Origin: Siniperca chuatsi
Taxonomy: Eukaryota; Chordata; Actinopteri; Centrarchiformes; Sinipercidae
Direction of reading: 5' to 3'
Assembly: GCF_020085105.1 (NCBI RefSeq)
Contig: NC_058042.1
Location: 11,052,501 to 11,116,500, forward strand
DNA: 64,000 nucleotides
In this document: positions 1 to 11,615 of the stretch, in pieces
Position numbering within the stretch: position 1 is the stretch's first letter
Layout: each line of letters starts with the position of its first letter
Program-made: the position numbers and the translations under genes
The notes under the pieces: generated by a model
What the model saw: only the letters and a program-made list of their open reading frames with translations
What the model was told of the DNA's origin: nothing
Database searches by the model: none

Positions 1-1202
1 AAATAGTTTGGGTTAAAGTAAAATGTTACTGTTTTAAATGATTATCCACTTATTTTGCTGTAATGGTGCAAACTGCAAAAAGGTGGTTCATTTTATCCCA
101 CTCTTCCTCACAAATCATTTTGGTCACTTCTCAAATTCACAGCTGCCTCTGGGGTTGAAGCAGGATGTTTTTGTTTACATTCACTGTTCTTGAGGGACTT
201 ATGTTTACAACTTCCCACTGATGACGCTCAAACTGAGTCAACCTCTAAAAAAAGAGCAAAACCAGCTGATCCTCTCTTAAATCATCTAGTCATCTAGACT
301 AGTATTACATCCCAAAATGTAGTTTTCTTTAAAATAAATGACTGTATTGTTCAAATAATGTAGATTGTTGCTAGCATCAATACAATATTGGGTGATAAAA
401 GAAACATTTTGAAAAGTTATTTTCTTTTTGGAACATGGCAACATGTAAAATAATATTTTTGCACCAAAACAAAATTTCAGAAAAATGGTTAAAAAGTAAC
501 TTGATAAGATGGACATTCATTACTGGGTCTTACCAGATGAGACCCACTGACTTGGAATAGATGCAGTCTTTAGCAAGACTATTGTCTTAAACTATTGTTG
601 TTCTGCATATTAAACAGAATGGAAAGCCTTGTAGCAATGTCTGACCATTCTCTCATTGAACATAAAATATGAAACAACAGTAATTAGTAAAAAGTTGTTT
701 TGTTTTTTTGCCATTTAATTTCTTTATTAGAGTGTTGACAGGAAATGAGGGGAGAGATAAAAACAACATGAAACAGACTTCCCCGGTCAGATCTGAACTG
801 TGGACACAAGGGCAACCCTATCTAGCCGGTTTTAAAGTATACATTTAAGTGCCTTTCTGAGTTAAACTTCATGGGATATGAACAGTGAAGACCTTAATGC
901 CTTGTGTAATGTTACCTAATTTCCCTAAAATTTAATCATAAGAAGCAGAACTCTTGTTGATGCATAGAATCAGCTGCCAAACGTTTGCTTTTTTCCTGTT
1001 TAACCAGTAATATGAAATTACATCTATCAAAGAAGACTACATGCTTGGATTTTTTTTTTTTTACTTTGAATCCTGACCTCTCCAAACAAGAGTCCTGGTG
1101 GTGATAGGGGAATAATGATTTGCATTTCACAATGTGATATTCATGTTTTGTGTGGGATTTGTGTGTGTGTTGGCAGTGTCTCCTGCTTCACCTCCCTGGC
1201 AG
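1..1202 (+). other. pla2r1: intron of pla2r1 (upstream part)
   Basis: No exon could be supported here. The first recognisable receptor exon starts at about 1203 in the middle of a lectin domain. The exon carrying the start of that domain must therefore lie further upstream, probably outside the window. The short open frames in this stretch show no domain features. The sequence is AT-rich and unremarkable. Confidence 0.6.
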
Positions 1203-2666
1203 CCCAAAGGAGGGAAAGAGTTGGAAAGATGCCCAGTCCATCTGCTCCGCATTCGAAGGCTCGCTGGTTGCTATAGAAGATGAGATTGAACAAGGTAGAG
1301 GCAACGCAAACTGTACAACTATCTGATGAATGGCCAATTTCATAAACAAACACCATCAGATAAGATCACTTTGTTTTTGCGTTCCTCCCTGGCTTCATTG
1401 GTAGGCATGTCAGAATGGAATACTGCTCATTTTTGTTAAATTTTAGTTTTTTATTTTCCTGTTGTCTTGTCATCATTTCTGCAGCCTACATCACCATGTT
1501 GCTCCAGGGAAGCTCTGTAGGTGTGTGGATTGGTCTGCGGGATGAGGACACCATGAAATGGACCAATGGGAAACCAGTCAGCTACACCAACTGGTCTCCA
1601 ATTGAACCAAAGAGCTATCTCACTGTAAGCTCCTGTGAATATTTCAGGTTGACCTACACTGCTAACTGTTAGAACTTTAGCAATTTGTTATCTATTGTTA
1701 TTATGTGTGTGAATATGCGTCCTCCCACAGGAGAGTCATCTAATCGTGTCCAAAAGAGTCCCAGCTTTTGCAGAAAATTACTTAATTAATTATATTTTTT
1801 GGATTTTTTTATGGCCAAACTGTGTGTCTGTGTTTGAATGTAGAGAACGGGTGATTCTTACATTATATACTATACAAATAAAATCTAATTAATTGTGTTC
1901 TTAAACTGCTGTTGAACATTGCACTGCGAGCCAAGACAAGTATACGCACTACAGCTCTAGGTCTCTTTGTTCAATGGCGTCTATGACAGATGGAGGAGCT
2001 TGAGACTCTGTGAAAGTGAACACAGAGTTATGCTGTAATAGAATAGCACAGCGGGGGAAGCCACTGGTTCCAGTAACAAGTATTTTAACGCTGTAAATTG
2101 CCATTGTCTTTCCAATTTGAAAGCTCAATCTTTAGCTTCAGCTCACTGTTAGCAGTACACACAACAGAAGTTCAATCTTGGTGATTGGATTTTTCTTACC
2201 AAAATTCTCTGTGGTCGTCGTTGTTGACTTCCTTACATTTATATGTACACATGCTTGTACCTTTTGAGGTTTTATCAGAAAACAGAAAATTCAACCAGGA
2301 GAATACCCACCCCAAATAACTCCTCCAGCTTTGTTACTCTTACATAAAACGAACTGGAAAAAAATTATGTGTAATGTGAACAAAGTTGAAAGCACCATTT
2401 CACCAAGTATTGGTTGAAGTGTCTGAAGATATGTGAACTGACGAGGCACACGTTCAGAAATGTGCTTTTGTGAATGGGTTTGTGTGTATTTGTGTGTATT
2501 GATATGTACTTTATGGACCCTCAGGAGGATGAGTGGCTTAGTGGATTTGCTGATGAGCCATTGTGTACTGTTATGTCCAACAACCACAACTTCCACCTGA
2601 CAGGGAAGTGGTACGATGAGAGGTGCAGCAATAGTGGGTATGGCTTTGTTTGTCAAAAACCTCAAG
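1203..2666 (+). CDS. pla2r1: pla2r1 CTLD6, C-terminal part (three exons)
   Basis: Exons 1203-1294, 1485-1624 and 2525-2666. The translation reads SWKDAQSIC, then VWIGLRDEDTMKW, YTNWSPIEP and finally GYGFVCQKPQ, the order expected of a C-type lectin fold. The first acceptor is uncertain. I chose the AG at 1201-1202 because it follows a clean pyrimidine run. An AG at 1175-1176 would add nine in-frame residues and start in phase 0, as the equivalent ly75 exon does. The residues that bind calcium in true lectin domains (EPN or QPD with WND) are absent. Confidence 0.9.
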
Positions 2667-5600
2667 GTAAGATTCCTTCAGTTTCTTTATCTTTGCTTTT
2701 ATTCTGTCACTGTCTGTCTTCCATTGCCTCTCTGAATGTTTTTCAGCATGTCTGTCTTTCTCTTTTGCTGTCAGACCACTCTAGCTCTCTGAAGTTGAAT
2801 GGTCTCTCATACACTTCTCTTATAACTTATTCTCTCTGCAAGTAAAAAAAAACCTTTGCCATCTTGAAGTGGAATCTTGAGTGCTGACAGGTGACACTGT
2901 GTCTGACACAAATTCTAGCATATTTCAACCTGGTGTATTTCCTGTAAATGTGGCCATTGTCACTATATTGTATTGACCCGGATAGATCTCCATGCAATTA
3001 GCCATAATGGCTATTCCAGGAGGCTACTTCTGTGTTTACTTTCAGTCAGATTCAGAGACAAACATTTGAAGTGATTCACGTAAAAATCTTGTTTATTTGA
3101 GAAGCTGTAGGAGTAGGAGGCTCGCACAACTTGCCACAATATCCCTGTTTCTCAGAATCTCTACAATGGAGGTGTTGAGTGCAAAGTTAGCGGCCATTGT
3201 GACCAATAGAGTCACATTTGTAGGAAATATGTCAGGTTGAAATATGTTTTCCTTTAAGGAAATAAACTCTAAAAACCCAATGACACTAGTGATGGTGGCC
3301 AGTCACATTTCTCTGGGTACACCAGGCCCCTCCTTTCATGTGGCCTTGCGTTATTTGATTAAAAATAGAATTGATAGCGTTGATTGTTGACCTTAAATTA
3401 ATAGTTAGACATTTTGGGAAGTGTGCTTATTCACTTTCTTGCCAAAAGTTAGATGAGAAGATCAATACCACTTTAATATCTGTTAGTAAAAATTAAGCTA
3501 CAGCCAGGAGAGGGTTAGCTTAACTTAGCATAAAGACTAGAAACAGGGGAAAGCAGCTAGCTTGGCTCTGTCCATCAATGACAAAAATCAAGGAAGTCAC
3601 TACGCAGATGTGAAAATGGTATCAAAGCAAGAAAGCAAACTAGCCCAAAATGTCAAACTATTCCTTTAATTGACGTGCACGACAGCTAATCATCCATCCA
3701 TTAATTGCATAAATCAGACGGTGTAGTCCCTCATTCGTCCAGGAGTGTTCTATCGACTACGACTGAAACCCTGTCTACAATTGCATAAATCCCAAACATT
3801 AACACCTTGAAGTAATCATTCTGACTACTACTGAGCCTACCAGTATCTTACCTTCTTCCCACACTCCTGTCTTTTGCCTTTTTTTCTTGTTACAGATACA
3901 TCCAAACCCCCCACCCACTCCTATCACCACCCTCTCCCTGACAATATTGAGTACAGGAGCCGCAGCTACAAGGTTATGTCTGGCAACATGAGCTGGTACG
4001 GCGCGATGCATATGTGCATAGAGAATGATTCTGACCTAGTGAGCGTTACAGATGCCTACCACCAGGCTTTCCTTACTGTCCTTGTCAATAGATTGGCAGT
4101 CCCCCACTGGATTGGACTGTATAGTCAAGACGTATGTATCCTCTCATGCAATATGTACTGTATACCTCTGCACTGTGTTTGTCTACTATATGTTTGTGTC
4201 GGAGAGGTGGAATTGTGTGTGTTTGTCTGCTTTTCTACAGTTTATCTTTAAAGAAATAGTTATTAGTTAAGGAAATAACATTTTGGTAAATATGCATATT
4301 CACTTTTTTTTTACCAAGAGTTAGATGAGAAGATCACCACCACTCTCAAGTCTGTATGGTAAATATGAAGCTGCCGGTTAGCTACAGTAGCTTAGCATAA
4401 AGAGTGGAAATGGGGAAACATCTAGCCTGGCTCTGTCCAAAGGTTAGAAAGTCTGCCTAGAATCACCTCTAAATCAACATGTTATTTCTTATTTGGTTCC
4501 ATACAAAAACAAAAGTGTAAAAACAACACATTGTAGTTTATGGGGAGTTATGTGCCGGACTATTACTTACCCGGGAGCAGTAGCTTCCTGAGTCTTATGG
4601 TCATGGTGACGACAAGACTCGTGGTCATCTGACGTCAGATATAACATGTTAGAGATGATGGTAGGCAGATTATTTTTTTCCTTTGAAGCAAGCCAAGCTA
4701 GCCATTTCCCCCCCGCTGTCAGTCTTTATGCTAAGCTAAGCTAACCATGTACTGGCTGTAGCTTCATATTTAATGGAGAGTGGTGTTCTTCTCATCCAAC
4801 TCTTGGCAAGAAAGCGAATAAGCATATTTCTCAAAACTATACCTTTTAATACTGGTTAATGAGCATGAATTGCAGATAATACACATCTATATGCATGAGA
4901 TGCATTTAAAAAATTGGTGGTTGACTGTCCTTCATATGCTTTTTGGTTTTTTTTTTACCAAAAGCATAGTTTGTGCATGTCAGCATGTCATCGGCATCCG
5001 AAATCTGTGTGGCAGTCAGTTTCCTATCCCACACTATCATGTAGATAGCTAAACACATATCATAACATTTGAGCATCTCAGTTTTTGTACTAGTTGTTGC
5101 TCTGCTGTAACATGATGCACCACCTGACAAGCGTTAATTGCCTGCTCTAAAATGGAAAATAAGAAGATTTTAAATTGTGTTTTGAGTAATACACAGAAAG
5201 CTTGGAAAATAGCTTGGAGCTAAATCTTAATAAGGGAAAAGGAAGTACAAAGGAAAGCATTACAAAACTGGTCCTAGAAGATTCTTTAAATGGACACCTA
5301 ATGTATTTTGTTTAGTTAGTTTTACATAGATGCCTGTCGATGGCTAGTTACAGTTGTTTCACATGCCTGTAGGGTTTTTCTCCTGGCCTTTTGCCCATGT
5401 AGAGGTATTCTATCCACAGGCATTTGCTTTCCCAGGAGACAGTCAGAGCCTTAACATTTGGATTCGCTGTATCGCTGAGTCTCAGTGGAATGTCTTAGTC
5501 ATGGAGAGAAATTAACGCAGGAAGTGAGGGACCTGATTCTCTCTCTCTGCCTCTCTTTTTAATTTTTTTATTTATCTTGCCTGATCTTTTTCAATGTCTG

Positions 5601-8600
5601 TCTCATGAATCATCTACAGTAATTCTGTTCTTTTAACTTTTTATTACACTCATTAATACAGTAACCACCAGTTCAGTACTAACAAATAGTATTTTTGTCA
5701 TAGTTTAGTAACTATTGTGACTGCTTCGAATCATGTTGCATGTTCGTTATTCCATGAAACACTGTGTGTGTGGCTCTTCTGGTGAATCAGTAGCTGGAAT
5801 TCCCCTCAGAAACATGCATCTCCTTAACTAAAACATGGGGCATATTGTTTCTTTGTTAGGAGGTTAAAACAAGTATTTTAATTTGAGATTTATATTTTAT
5901 AATACTTCTAAATTAGAAAAGGATGCAGTATTTCAGTAAGCATGATCAAGAACCAATACTTGTGAGCGTGATGGTGTGAAGATTTCTTGATGTTTAACTA
6001 AAACTTAATAATGGGACATGAAACATACACAGTAAAAACAATTAAATACATAGTCCACACATGGCAGACACCCAGTACCAGTGACCCATTACCCCCAATT
6101 CTTGTTAATCAAACTGCTGTGCATGCACAGATTGACATTCACTGCTGCAATAGCTTGGATTCTAAATAATGTTAAGTGTTACTGGTAGAGTGTAGCAGGT
6201 GTAACTTCTTGACTGACACATTGGTGAATGTGCTTCATTACAGAGTGGCATCAATTATCAGTGGTCAGATGGCAGTGACACAGTGTACACACACTGGGAC
6301 GCAGCCGATGATGATGAAGACTTTGTGACGGGAGAGTGTGTGTACATGGACGTGAGTGGAGGCTGGCGGAGAGCTGACTGTGAAACTCCGCTACCAGGAG
6401 CCCTGTGTCATATTCCCCCACCAAGTCAGTGCTACTTCAGTGAAACTTGAAAATCTGAGTGTTCGATCTCTTCAGCTGTTGGGTTACTCATAATGTATGA
6501 AGATACACACCATTTCGTGCCTTTCTCCTGCTCTCTCTCACAGGCAGTAAACCATTTATCTCAAATGAGTTTGTGTGTCCCTCCACGTGGGTGAAATTTG
6601 GACACGGCTGTTACAACTTTGAGCCTGTGGTGCAGAAACTGACATTTGAAGAGTCAAGAGAGCACTGCAGACAGAAAGGTAGGCATGCATAAGGTGTGTA
6701 GCCATTATCTGTGAAATGTCTGTGTTGTTTTTGTCAAAATGACAATGATATGATTGACAATTAGAAAAATCTGCAGGATGGATTGCATACTCCCCCTACA
6801 GGTCAAATTGAGGAGCTGCTCTGAAAAGCACTAGGCTTGAGAAAACAGTGTTTGAGTTCTTACTAATAAATGTCACTTAGAGGAAATTGATTTTTAAAAA
6901 AACTATAAAATCTTGCTTAAGGCTATATACTCTATACCAGTGGTCAATTTACAGTGTGTTACAAAACTACTCATCCACTATATTTGTTTTTGGAAGGAGT
7001 AGTTCGACATTTTGGGAAGTACGCTTATTTGCTTTTCTTGCTAGATGAAAGGATCAGTACCACTCTCATGTCTGTACAGCAAATATGAAGCCTCAGCCAG
7101 CAACAGGTTAGCTTAGCTTACCAAAAAGACTGGAAGTAGGGGGAAACAGCTAGCTGGGCTCTTTCCAAAGGTAACCAAATCCACCTATCAGCACCTGTAA
7201 AGCTCACTAATTAATGCATTATATCTTATTTGTTTAATCCGTAAAGTATAGTTGTAGTTTGCCGGGGAGTTATGTGCCTGACCACCACATTGAACTCCAC
7301 AAATACAGATAGTTTATTAAATGCCCGACCAGACAGGAGAATATTCGGGTTCACTGTTACACTACAGTAAGCAGTGCCTATCACATCCTATCACGTGATG
7401 ACAAACCCTGGTTCACAGCTAAACTCAGACAGTTAAGGTTGGGGAAGGAAGAGGCGTTCAGGAGTGGAGACGGACAGGTTTAAGGAGTCAAAGTACAGGT
7501 TTAGCAAGGCGGTGAGAGAAGCTAAACGACGGTACTCAGAGACTACACCACCAGTTCTCAGCCAACAACTCTGCTTCTGTCTGTTCTGTCTGGAGGGGGC
7601 TTCCCCCCCCCACTCCATTAACGACTTACTGGTCAACCAACTGAATGAGTTCTACTGTTGATTTGAAAGACAATGGGACAGTCCTGACACCATCCCCCGC
7701 GACCCCATCCACCAGTTTCAGCCCACCACCTCCCCCACCTCAGCAGGGGCCTGGGCCTCTCCTCAGCTGCCCACCCAAAGGCTCCTCCCTCTCCTACTGC
7801 AACAATGACTCTCTCCATCCTGGAGAAAGGGACGTTAACAGACTGTTTAGGAGGCAGAACCCCCCCCGCAAAGCAGCTGGACCAGACTCTGTCTCTCCAT
7901 CCACCCTGAAGCACTGCGCCGATCAGCTGTCTCCAGTGTTCACGGACACCTCACTGGAGACATGTCATGTGCCTGCCTTGACCACCTGGTGACCTGGTGC
8001 AGCCAGAACAACCTGGAGCTCAACACTCTAAAGACAGTGGAGATGGTTGTGGATTTCAGAAAGAGCCCAGCCCCACCCTGTATAACTCCCCTGTTGACAC
8101 TGTGGAGTCCTTCTGCTTCCTGAACACCATCATGACTCAGGACCTCAAGTGGGAGCTGAACATCAGCTCCCTCATCAAGAAAGTCCAGCAGAGGATATAC
8201 TTCAAGCAGCAGCTGAAGAAATTTAATCTGCCAAAGATAATGATGGTGCACTTTTACACTGCCATCATTGAGTCCATCCTCACCTCCTCCATCACCATCT
8301 GATACACTGCTGCCACTGCCAAGGACAAGGGCAGACTGCAGCTTATCATTCGCTCTGCCGAGAAGGTGATTGACTGCAATCTACCTTCCCTCCAGGACCT
8401 GTACGCCTCAGGGTCCTGGAGGCATACAGGTCCTGGAAGAAAGGTAAAGGAAAGATTGTGGCCCACCCCTCCCACCCTGGACACAAACTGTTTCAGACAC
8501 TACCCTTCGGCAGGAGGCTGCGGTCCATCAGGACCAGAACCTCACACCACAAAAACAGTTTCTTTCCATCTGCAGCTGGCCTCGTCAACAAGGCTCATTA

Positions 8601-10760
8601 TACACCCCTATTCATTATAGTTATGCTTCTTGACCTGCTGTACTTTATGTTTCTTCATGCTTCATTATATTTCTACTATGTTTATTGTCAGGCACCAAAA
8701 TACCAAAGCAAATTCCTCATATGTGTAAACCTGCTTGGCAGTAAAGCTAATTCTGACTCTGATTCTAAGCTGCACAGTAGTTGTGACTTTGTTGTGCTAC
8801 TGTCACTTTCTAGTGAACACCTCAGATATCCTGACCATTGAGAGTGAGACAGAGAATCGTTTTGTTCTGGAGCAGTTGTGGTCGTTGGGGTTCCTTCACC
8901 AGGTCGTGTGGTTGGGGATGTACTTCAACATTGACAGTAAGAATCTATCACTCTCCCGTACCCATCAGATGATCACGATCCCCTGCAATGTCATTTCATT
9001 AAATAGTGGCCTCTGCTTTTAGCTGACTCTATGGCCTGGGTGGATGGTTCACTTATGGACTACACCAACTGGCCCAACAACGCCCCAGACTCCAAGCTGC
9101 TGACTGCAGATGTCTGTGTTACTACCAGGGTGGTTGACGGTGTGTGGCACCTGTCACGGTGCACTGAGAATCTCGGCTTTGTCTGCAAAACCATCTTAGG
9201 TAAGTTGAATCAGGGGCCGTAGCTTTGAACTGTGTGGCCTTCTGAAAGAATATTGGGTCCCCTGTATTGAACTCATACCCAACATATTGGAATGTTTGTT
9301 GGCCCCAAGTCTTTACTTTTTACACAGGTAACAATGCCACTGGGTTAAAATTAAAAAAGAGAAAGAATTAGCAGTAAGTTCAGTGTGCATAAAAATTGTG
9401 GAGTATAAACAAGCCATAAAAAACACTTCAGTTTGGGATAGGGTTTTCCTTAGAAACCAAGGCACAATTGCATGGAACTGTTCGAGTGATCGTACCCACA
9501 AAATTTAAAGCGGCTATAATCAATATTTTGTGGGAAAGGGTTCGCTTGTATTGATGAACCCACAGATAATTATCACCAGACTGCAGTTCCCCTCAAACTC
9601 TACAGAGCATTTCAGCTTCTTTCAGCTCATTGTTTTGGTTTTCAGGCCCGCAACTTAACTGTTTTGGTTCACTCTCATCAGTGTTTTCAGCTAAAAAGCT
9701 CTATACACTACCTACCCAGCACCAAACAGCAGACACAGTTAGCAACTAGCTAGTGAACATAGACCAAAACCAGAGCAAAAGGAGAGTGAATATTGGAGTT
9801 ACAAATAATTGATAATGTTTTGTGCTCTGTATCTGCTGGATGTGCACTTTATGCAGAAAGATGTGTGTTTATTCATTCAGATTAGAAGTGCTTTTATCTG
9901 CAAAGTTACTGTCCATTACTGTTTTAATGTTTAGATACCACAGCCTGAACACCAAGTCTGTGCTTGCCACAGAAAACTAAGATCTACAGAACAGTAGGCT
10001 ATGTATGCCTAGTAACACGCAGATACACAATGGACAAAACAACGCTAACTAGATAATATGGTAAAAAAAAAAACATCAAGTTTTTCATACTGATTCTTTT
10101 GATAATTGTGGCTGCACCATTTTTGACCAAGATCACATTTCATAGAGATGATCTTTTGAGAAGTAATGTCAGTTCTTCTTTGCTCACTCCACATCGTCTT
10201 TATACCCAAGATGACACATGATAAATTATATTGAACTGTATGTGTTCTTTTGCAGATGTAATTACTGAGGTCGAAGTGGAACCACTAAATGGTAAAGTTC
10301 ACTTTAATTGGAATGATTTACACTTCAGAGCATTTTATGTGTCCTTTACAGTAGGTGCCATAAGCATGAGCACATTGTTTGACATTGTGAGGCTGTGCTC
10401 AGCTAGAAGCTCAGCAAGGATACAGTGTATGATCAAACATGCAGAGAGTGATTCATCATTTACGGAATCTGTATTCATGTAATTCAAAGAAAGGCCCATC
10501 ATCATACCACATACATTAAAGCTATCATGTTATGTATTTCAGGTTTACATCATGGTGTCATCCCCGCTGCAGTGCTGGTGGCTGTACTGATCTTTGCCCT
10601 ACTGGCAGGAGCGATGTGGTTTGCGTACAAGAGGAACGCTTCACGTTTTCGGGGGCTTCCTACTCTTGGCAGCGCTTATTACAGACAAACCAGCTCACAG
10701 GCTACAGAGTCAGATGGAAGTGTGCTGATCACAGACCTGGAGGCTCACTCAGGAGATTAG
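1203..10760 (+). CDS. pla2r1: pla2r1, secretory phospholipase A2 receptor, 3' part of gene
   Basis: Partial gene; the 5' exons lie outside the window. Coding exons: 1203-1294, 1485-1624, 2525-2666, 3896-4131, 6244-6424, 6544-6678, 8814-8936, 9023-9199, 10256-10291, 10543-10760. All junctions are GT-AG and phases match throughout. The product is the C-terminal part of a type I membrane receptor of the mannose receptor family: end of CTLD6, full CTLD7 and CTLD8, transmembrane helix and tail. Assignment to PLA2R1 rather than MRC1 or LY75 rests on remembered family sequence: the CTLD6 stretch GKWY, the CTLD7 stretches WYGAMHMC and HWIGL, and a tail ending LITDLE, like LISDLE in mammals. In mammals PLA2R1 binds secretory phospholipases A2 and is endocytic; that role is inferred here by homology. 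ly75 follows in the same orientation, as in human 2q24 read in the opposite direction. Confidence 0.93.
2919..3246. mobile_element. MITE-like element with about 34-bp inverted ends
   Basis: The left end CATATTTCAACCTG and the right end CAGGTTGAAATATG are inverted copies. Over about 34 bases the two arms match at roughly 29 positions, and every mismatch I see is a transition. It lies in the intron between pla2r1 CTLD6 and CTLD7. No open frame is inside, so it is a non-autonomous DNA element or a folded repeat. Confidence 0.6.
3393..3669. repeat. MITE-like family A, copy 1
   Basis: Inverted ends AGTTAGACATTTTGGGAA and CCCAAAATGTCAAACTATT enclose the family body: GAGAAGATC, ACCACT, GGTTAGCTTA, AGACTGGAAACAGGGG-like and AGCTAGC. 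The same body recurs at 4248-4855, 6993-7320 and 36119-36556. Confidence 0.7.
3719..3775. repeat. dispersed repeat shared with the 3' flank of ly75
   Basis: The segment GTAGTCCCTCATTCGTCC followed by AGGAGTGTTCTATCG occurs here and again from about 38777, identical over roughly 35 bases. In both places a motif related to the CAGTCGTAGTC / GACTACGACTG pair lies next to it. It is an unidentified interspersed repeat. Confidence 0.6.
3896..6424 (+). CDS. pla2r1: pla2r1 CTLD7 (two exons)
   Basis: Exons 3896-4131 and 6244-6424. The translation contains MSWYGAMHMC, SVTDAYHQAFLTV, PHWIGLYSQD, then YQWSDGSD, a tryptophan-containing core and GALCHIPPP. Four conserved cysteines of the short CTLD form are visible. 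A two-exon structure with an intron just after the WIGL strand matches CTLD7 and CTLD9 of the neighbouring ly75. The 2.1 kb intron holds a MITE-like repeat at 4248-4855. Confidence 0.93.
4248..4855. repeat. MITE-like family A, copy 2 (about 600 bp)
   Basis: A larger family A copy in the CTLD7 intron of pla2r1. It has AGAAGATCACCACCACTCTC near the left end and the inverted equivalent (AGCTTCATATTTAATGG, GAGAGTGGTG, CTCATCCAACTC) near the right. The whole element is therefore a long imperfect inverted repeat that could fold into a hairpin. Confidence 0.65.
6544..9199 (+). CDS. pla2r1: pla2r1 CTLD8 (three exons)
   Basis: Exons 6544-6678, 8814-8936 and 9023-9199, all phase 1. The translation begins CPSTWVKFGHGCYNFEP, continues ILTIESETENRFVLEQL and VVWLGMYF, then DYTNWPNNAPD and closes with SRCTENLGFVCK. 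This is the last lectin domain before the membrane. The first intron is 2.1 kb and carries a truncated LINE copy plus a MITE-like repeat, so it is probably much expanded relative to the ancestral intron. Confidence 0.93.
6993..7320. repeat. MITE-like family A, copy 3, truncated against a LINE
   Basis: Starts GGAGTAGTTCGACATTTTGG and runs through the family body (TCAGTACCACTCTCATG, GCTTAGCTTACC, GGGGGAAACAGCTAGC). No clear inverted right end appears before the LINE-derived sequence that begins near 7375, so the copy seems cut off. Confidence 0.6.
7375..8766 (+). mobile_element. LINE (L2/CR1-like) fragment, internally deleted
   Basis: Broken frames give typical LINE ORF2 segments. These are a pre-RT linker (FKESKYRFSKAVREAKRRYS), an N-terminal RT piece (KAAGPDSVSPSTLKHCADQL), and then, after a jump that removes the RT core including the catalytic YxDD region, the C-terminal pieces (WCSQNNLELNTLKTVEMVVD, FNLPKIMMVHFYTAIIES, IRSAEKVIDCNLPSLQDLYA). 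The 3' end (GGCAGTAAAGCTAATTCTGA) has the short ATTCTGA-type tail usual for this group. Frameshifts and stops mean it is dead. It sits in the pla2r1 CTLD8 intron. Confidence 0.85.
9540..9860. repeat. dispersed repeat family C, copy 1
   Basis: Shares several blocks with 35318-35600: TTTTGGTTTT, CAACTTAACTGTTTTGGTT, CACTACCTACCCAG, AGTTAG/ACTAGCTAGTGAACA and AAAGGAGAGTGAATATTGGA. No coding capacity is seen. Lies in the last-but-one long intron of pla2r1. Confidence 0.6.
10256..10760 (+). CDS. pla2r1: pla2r1 juxtamembrane, transmembrane helix and cytoplasmic tail
   Basis: Exon 10256-10291 encodes a 12-residue acidic stalk (VITEVEVEPLN). Exon 10543-10760 encodes a hydrophobic helix (VIPAAVLVAVLIFALLAGA), a basic stop-transfer YKRN and a tail of about 43 residues ending at TAG 10758-10760. 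The tail contains GSAYYRQ where mammalian PLA2R1 has an NxYY internalisation motif. It ends with DGSVLITDLE, close to the mammalian ILISDLE end. Serines and acidic residues surround this element. Confidence 0.94.
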
Positions 10761-11615
10761 CATTCAATGACTCCTTTTTTTTTTTTTAAGGTCTCTGTTG
10801 TTCTCCCATTCTGTCTGTCTCTCACCATTTCACCATCAGGTATGACTGCCACATGACACTGCAAAGCTGTGATGCTGACTCCTCAGGACAGTGGTGAGAT
10901 GATGACGGCAAACATTTCTGTCTTTGAGAAAGTGTTTGAAGGATCCCAGTTGCTCTCTACAGCTTTCATTTATTCAAATCATTTCAATGAGACAAATGTT
11001 TGTGAAGATATTTCTTGTGTTGACATTGTAGAGCGCTCATTTGAATTTTTAGACTAACACAGTTCACATAAATGAGAATGTTGATGAAGGGATGCTAGAG
11101 AGCTTTAAACTTGTTAAAAGAGGTACTGGACACTTAATGTTTGTCACAATCCAGACGTAGGAGGATTTAATCAAATATAATTGGTAAATAAAGTATTTAG
11201 GAAACTCATTTAAACAATAAAAGGTTTTACTCAATAAGATTCAAACAGGTGAAGGAAAATCTACTTGTCAGGGTCAAAAGTAACTGTCATTATTATAAAT
11301 AAGAGGCAGATGAAAAGATGTAAATTACAGTGATGTTTGTGATTTAACTTTGTATATTTCATTCAGAATCCAGGAGCTGTTGGAGCTGCACATGTGGTAC
11401 AGCAATTTTGTCAGTATTACTTATGTATTTTTATTTTATTTTTTAAAGTATACATTTTGTATATCGATACCAGATGTTTTTTGAATGTTCAAAACTGTAA
11501 GGCTATAGCTGGTGATTGGATTTGTTCTCTTGTTCACTTTTGTCTGATGATGCAAAGCAAATTATTAGATGTATTTTGCACAATTGTGTTTTAATAAATT
11601 GAAGTTAGGCCTAAC
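10761..11615 (+). other. pla2r1: pla2r1 3' untranslated region
   Basis: Sequence after the stop codon has no supported coding content. AATAAA hexamers lie at 11187-11192, 11216-11221 and 11593-11598. The last is the most likely cleavage signal, giving a 3'UTR of about 0.85 kb, but I cannot tell which is used. Confidence 0.55.
11593..11598 (+). terminator. candidate poly(A) signal of pla2r1
   Basis: Canonical AATAAA on the + strand, 833 bases after the stop codon, followed by a T/G-containing stretch. Two earlier AATAAA copies could be used instead. Confidence 0.5.

Noticed and set aside
1177..1202. Upstream acceptor extending the first pla2r1 exon by nine codons
   Set aside because: Kept only as an alternative: the tract before the AG at 1175-1176 is GT-repeat, whereas the AG at 1201-1202 follows a strong pyrimidine run. 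Not excluded.
2291..2665. 124-codon antisense frame over pla2r1 CTLD6
   Set aside because: Overlaps a well-supported + strand exon and has no features of its own.
7375..8766. Active LINE reverse transcriptase gene
   Set aside because: Several frameshifts and stops, and the catalytic core is deleted.
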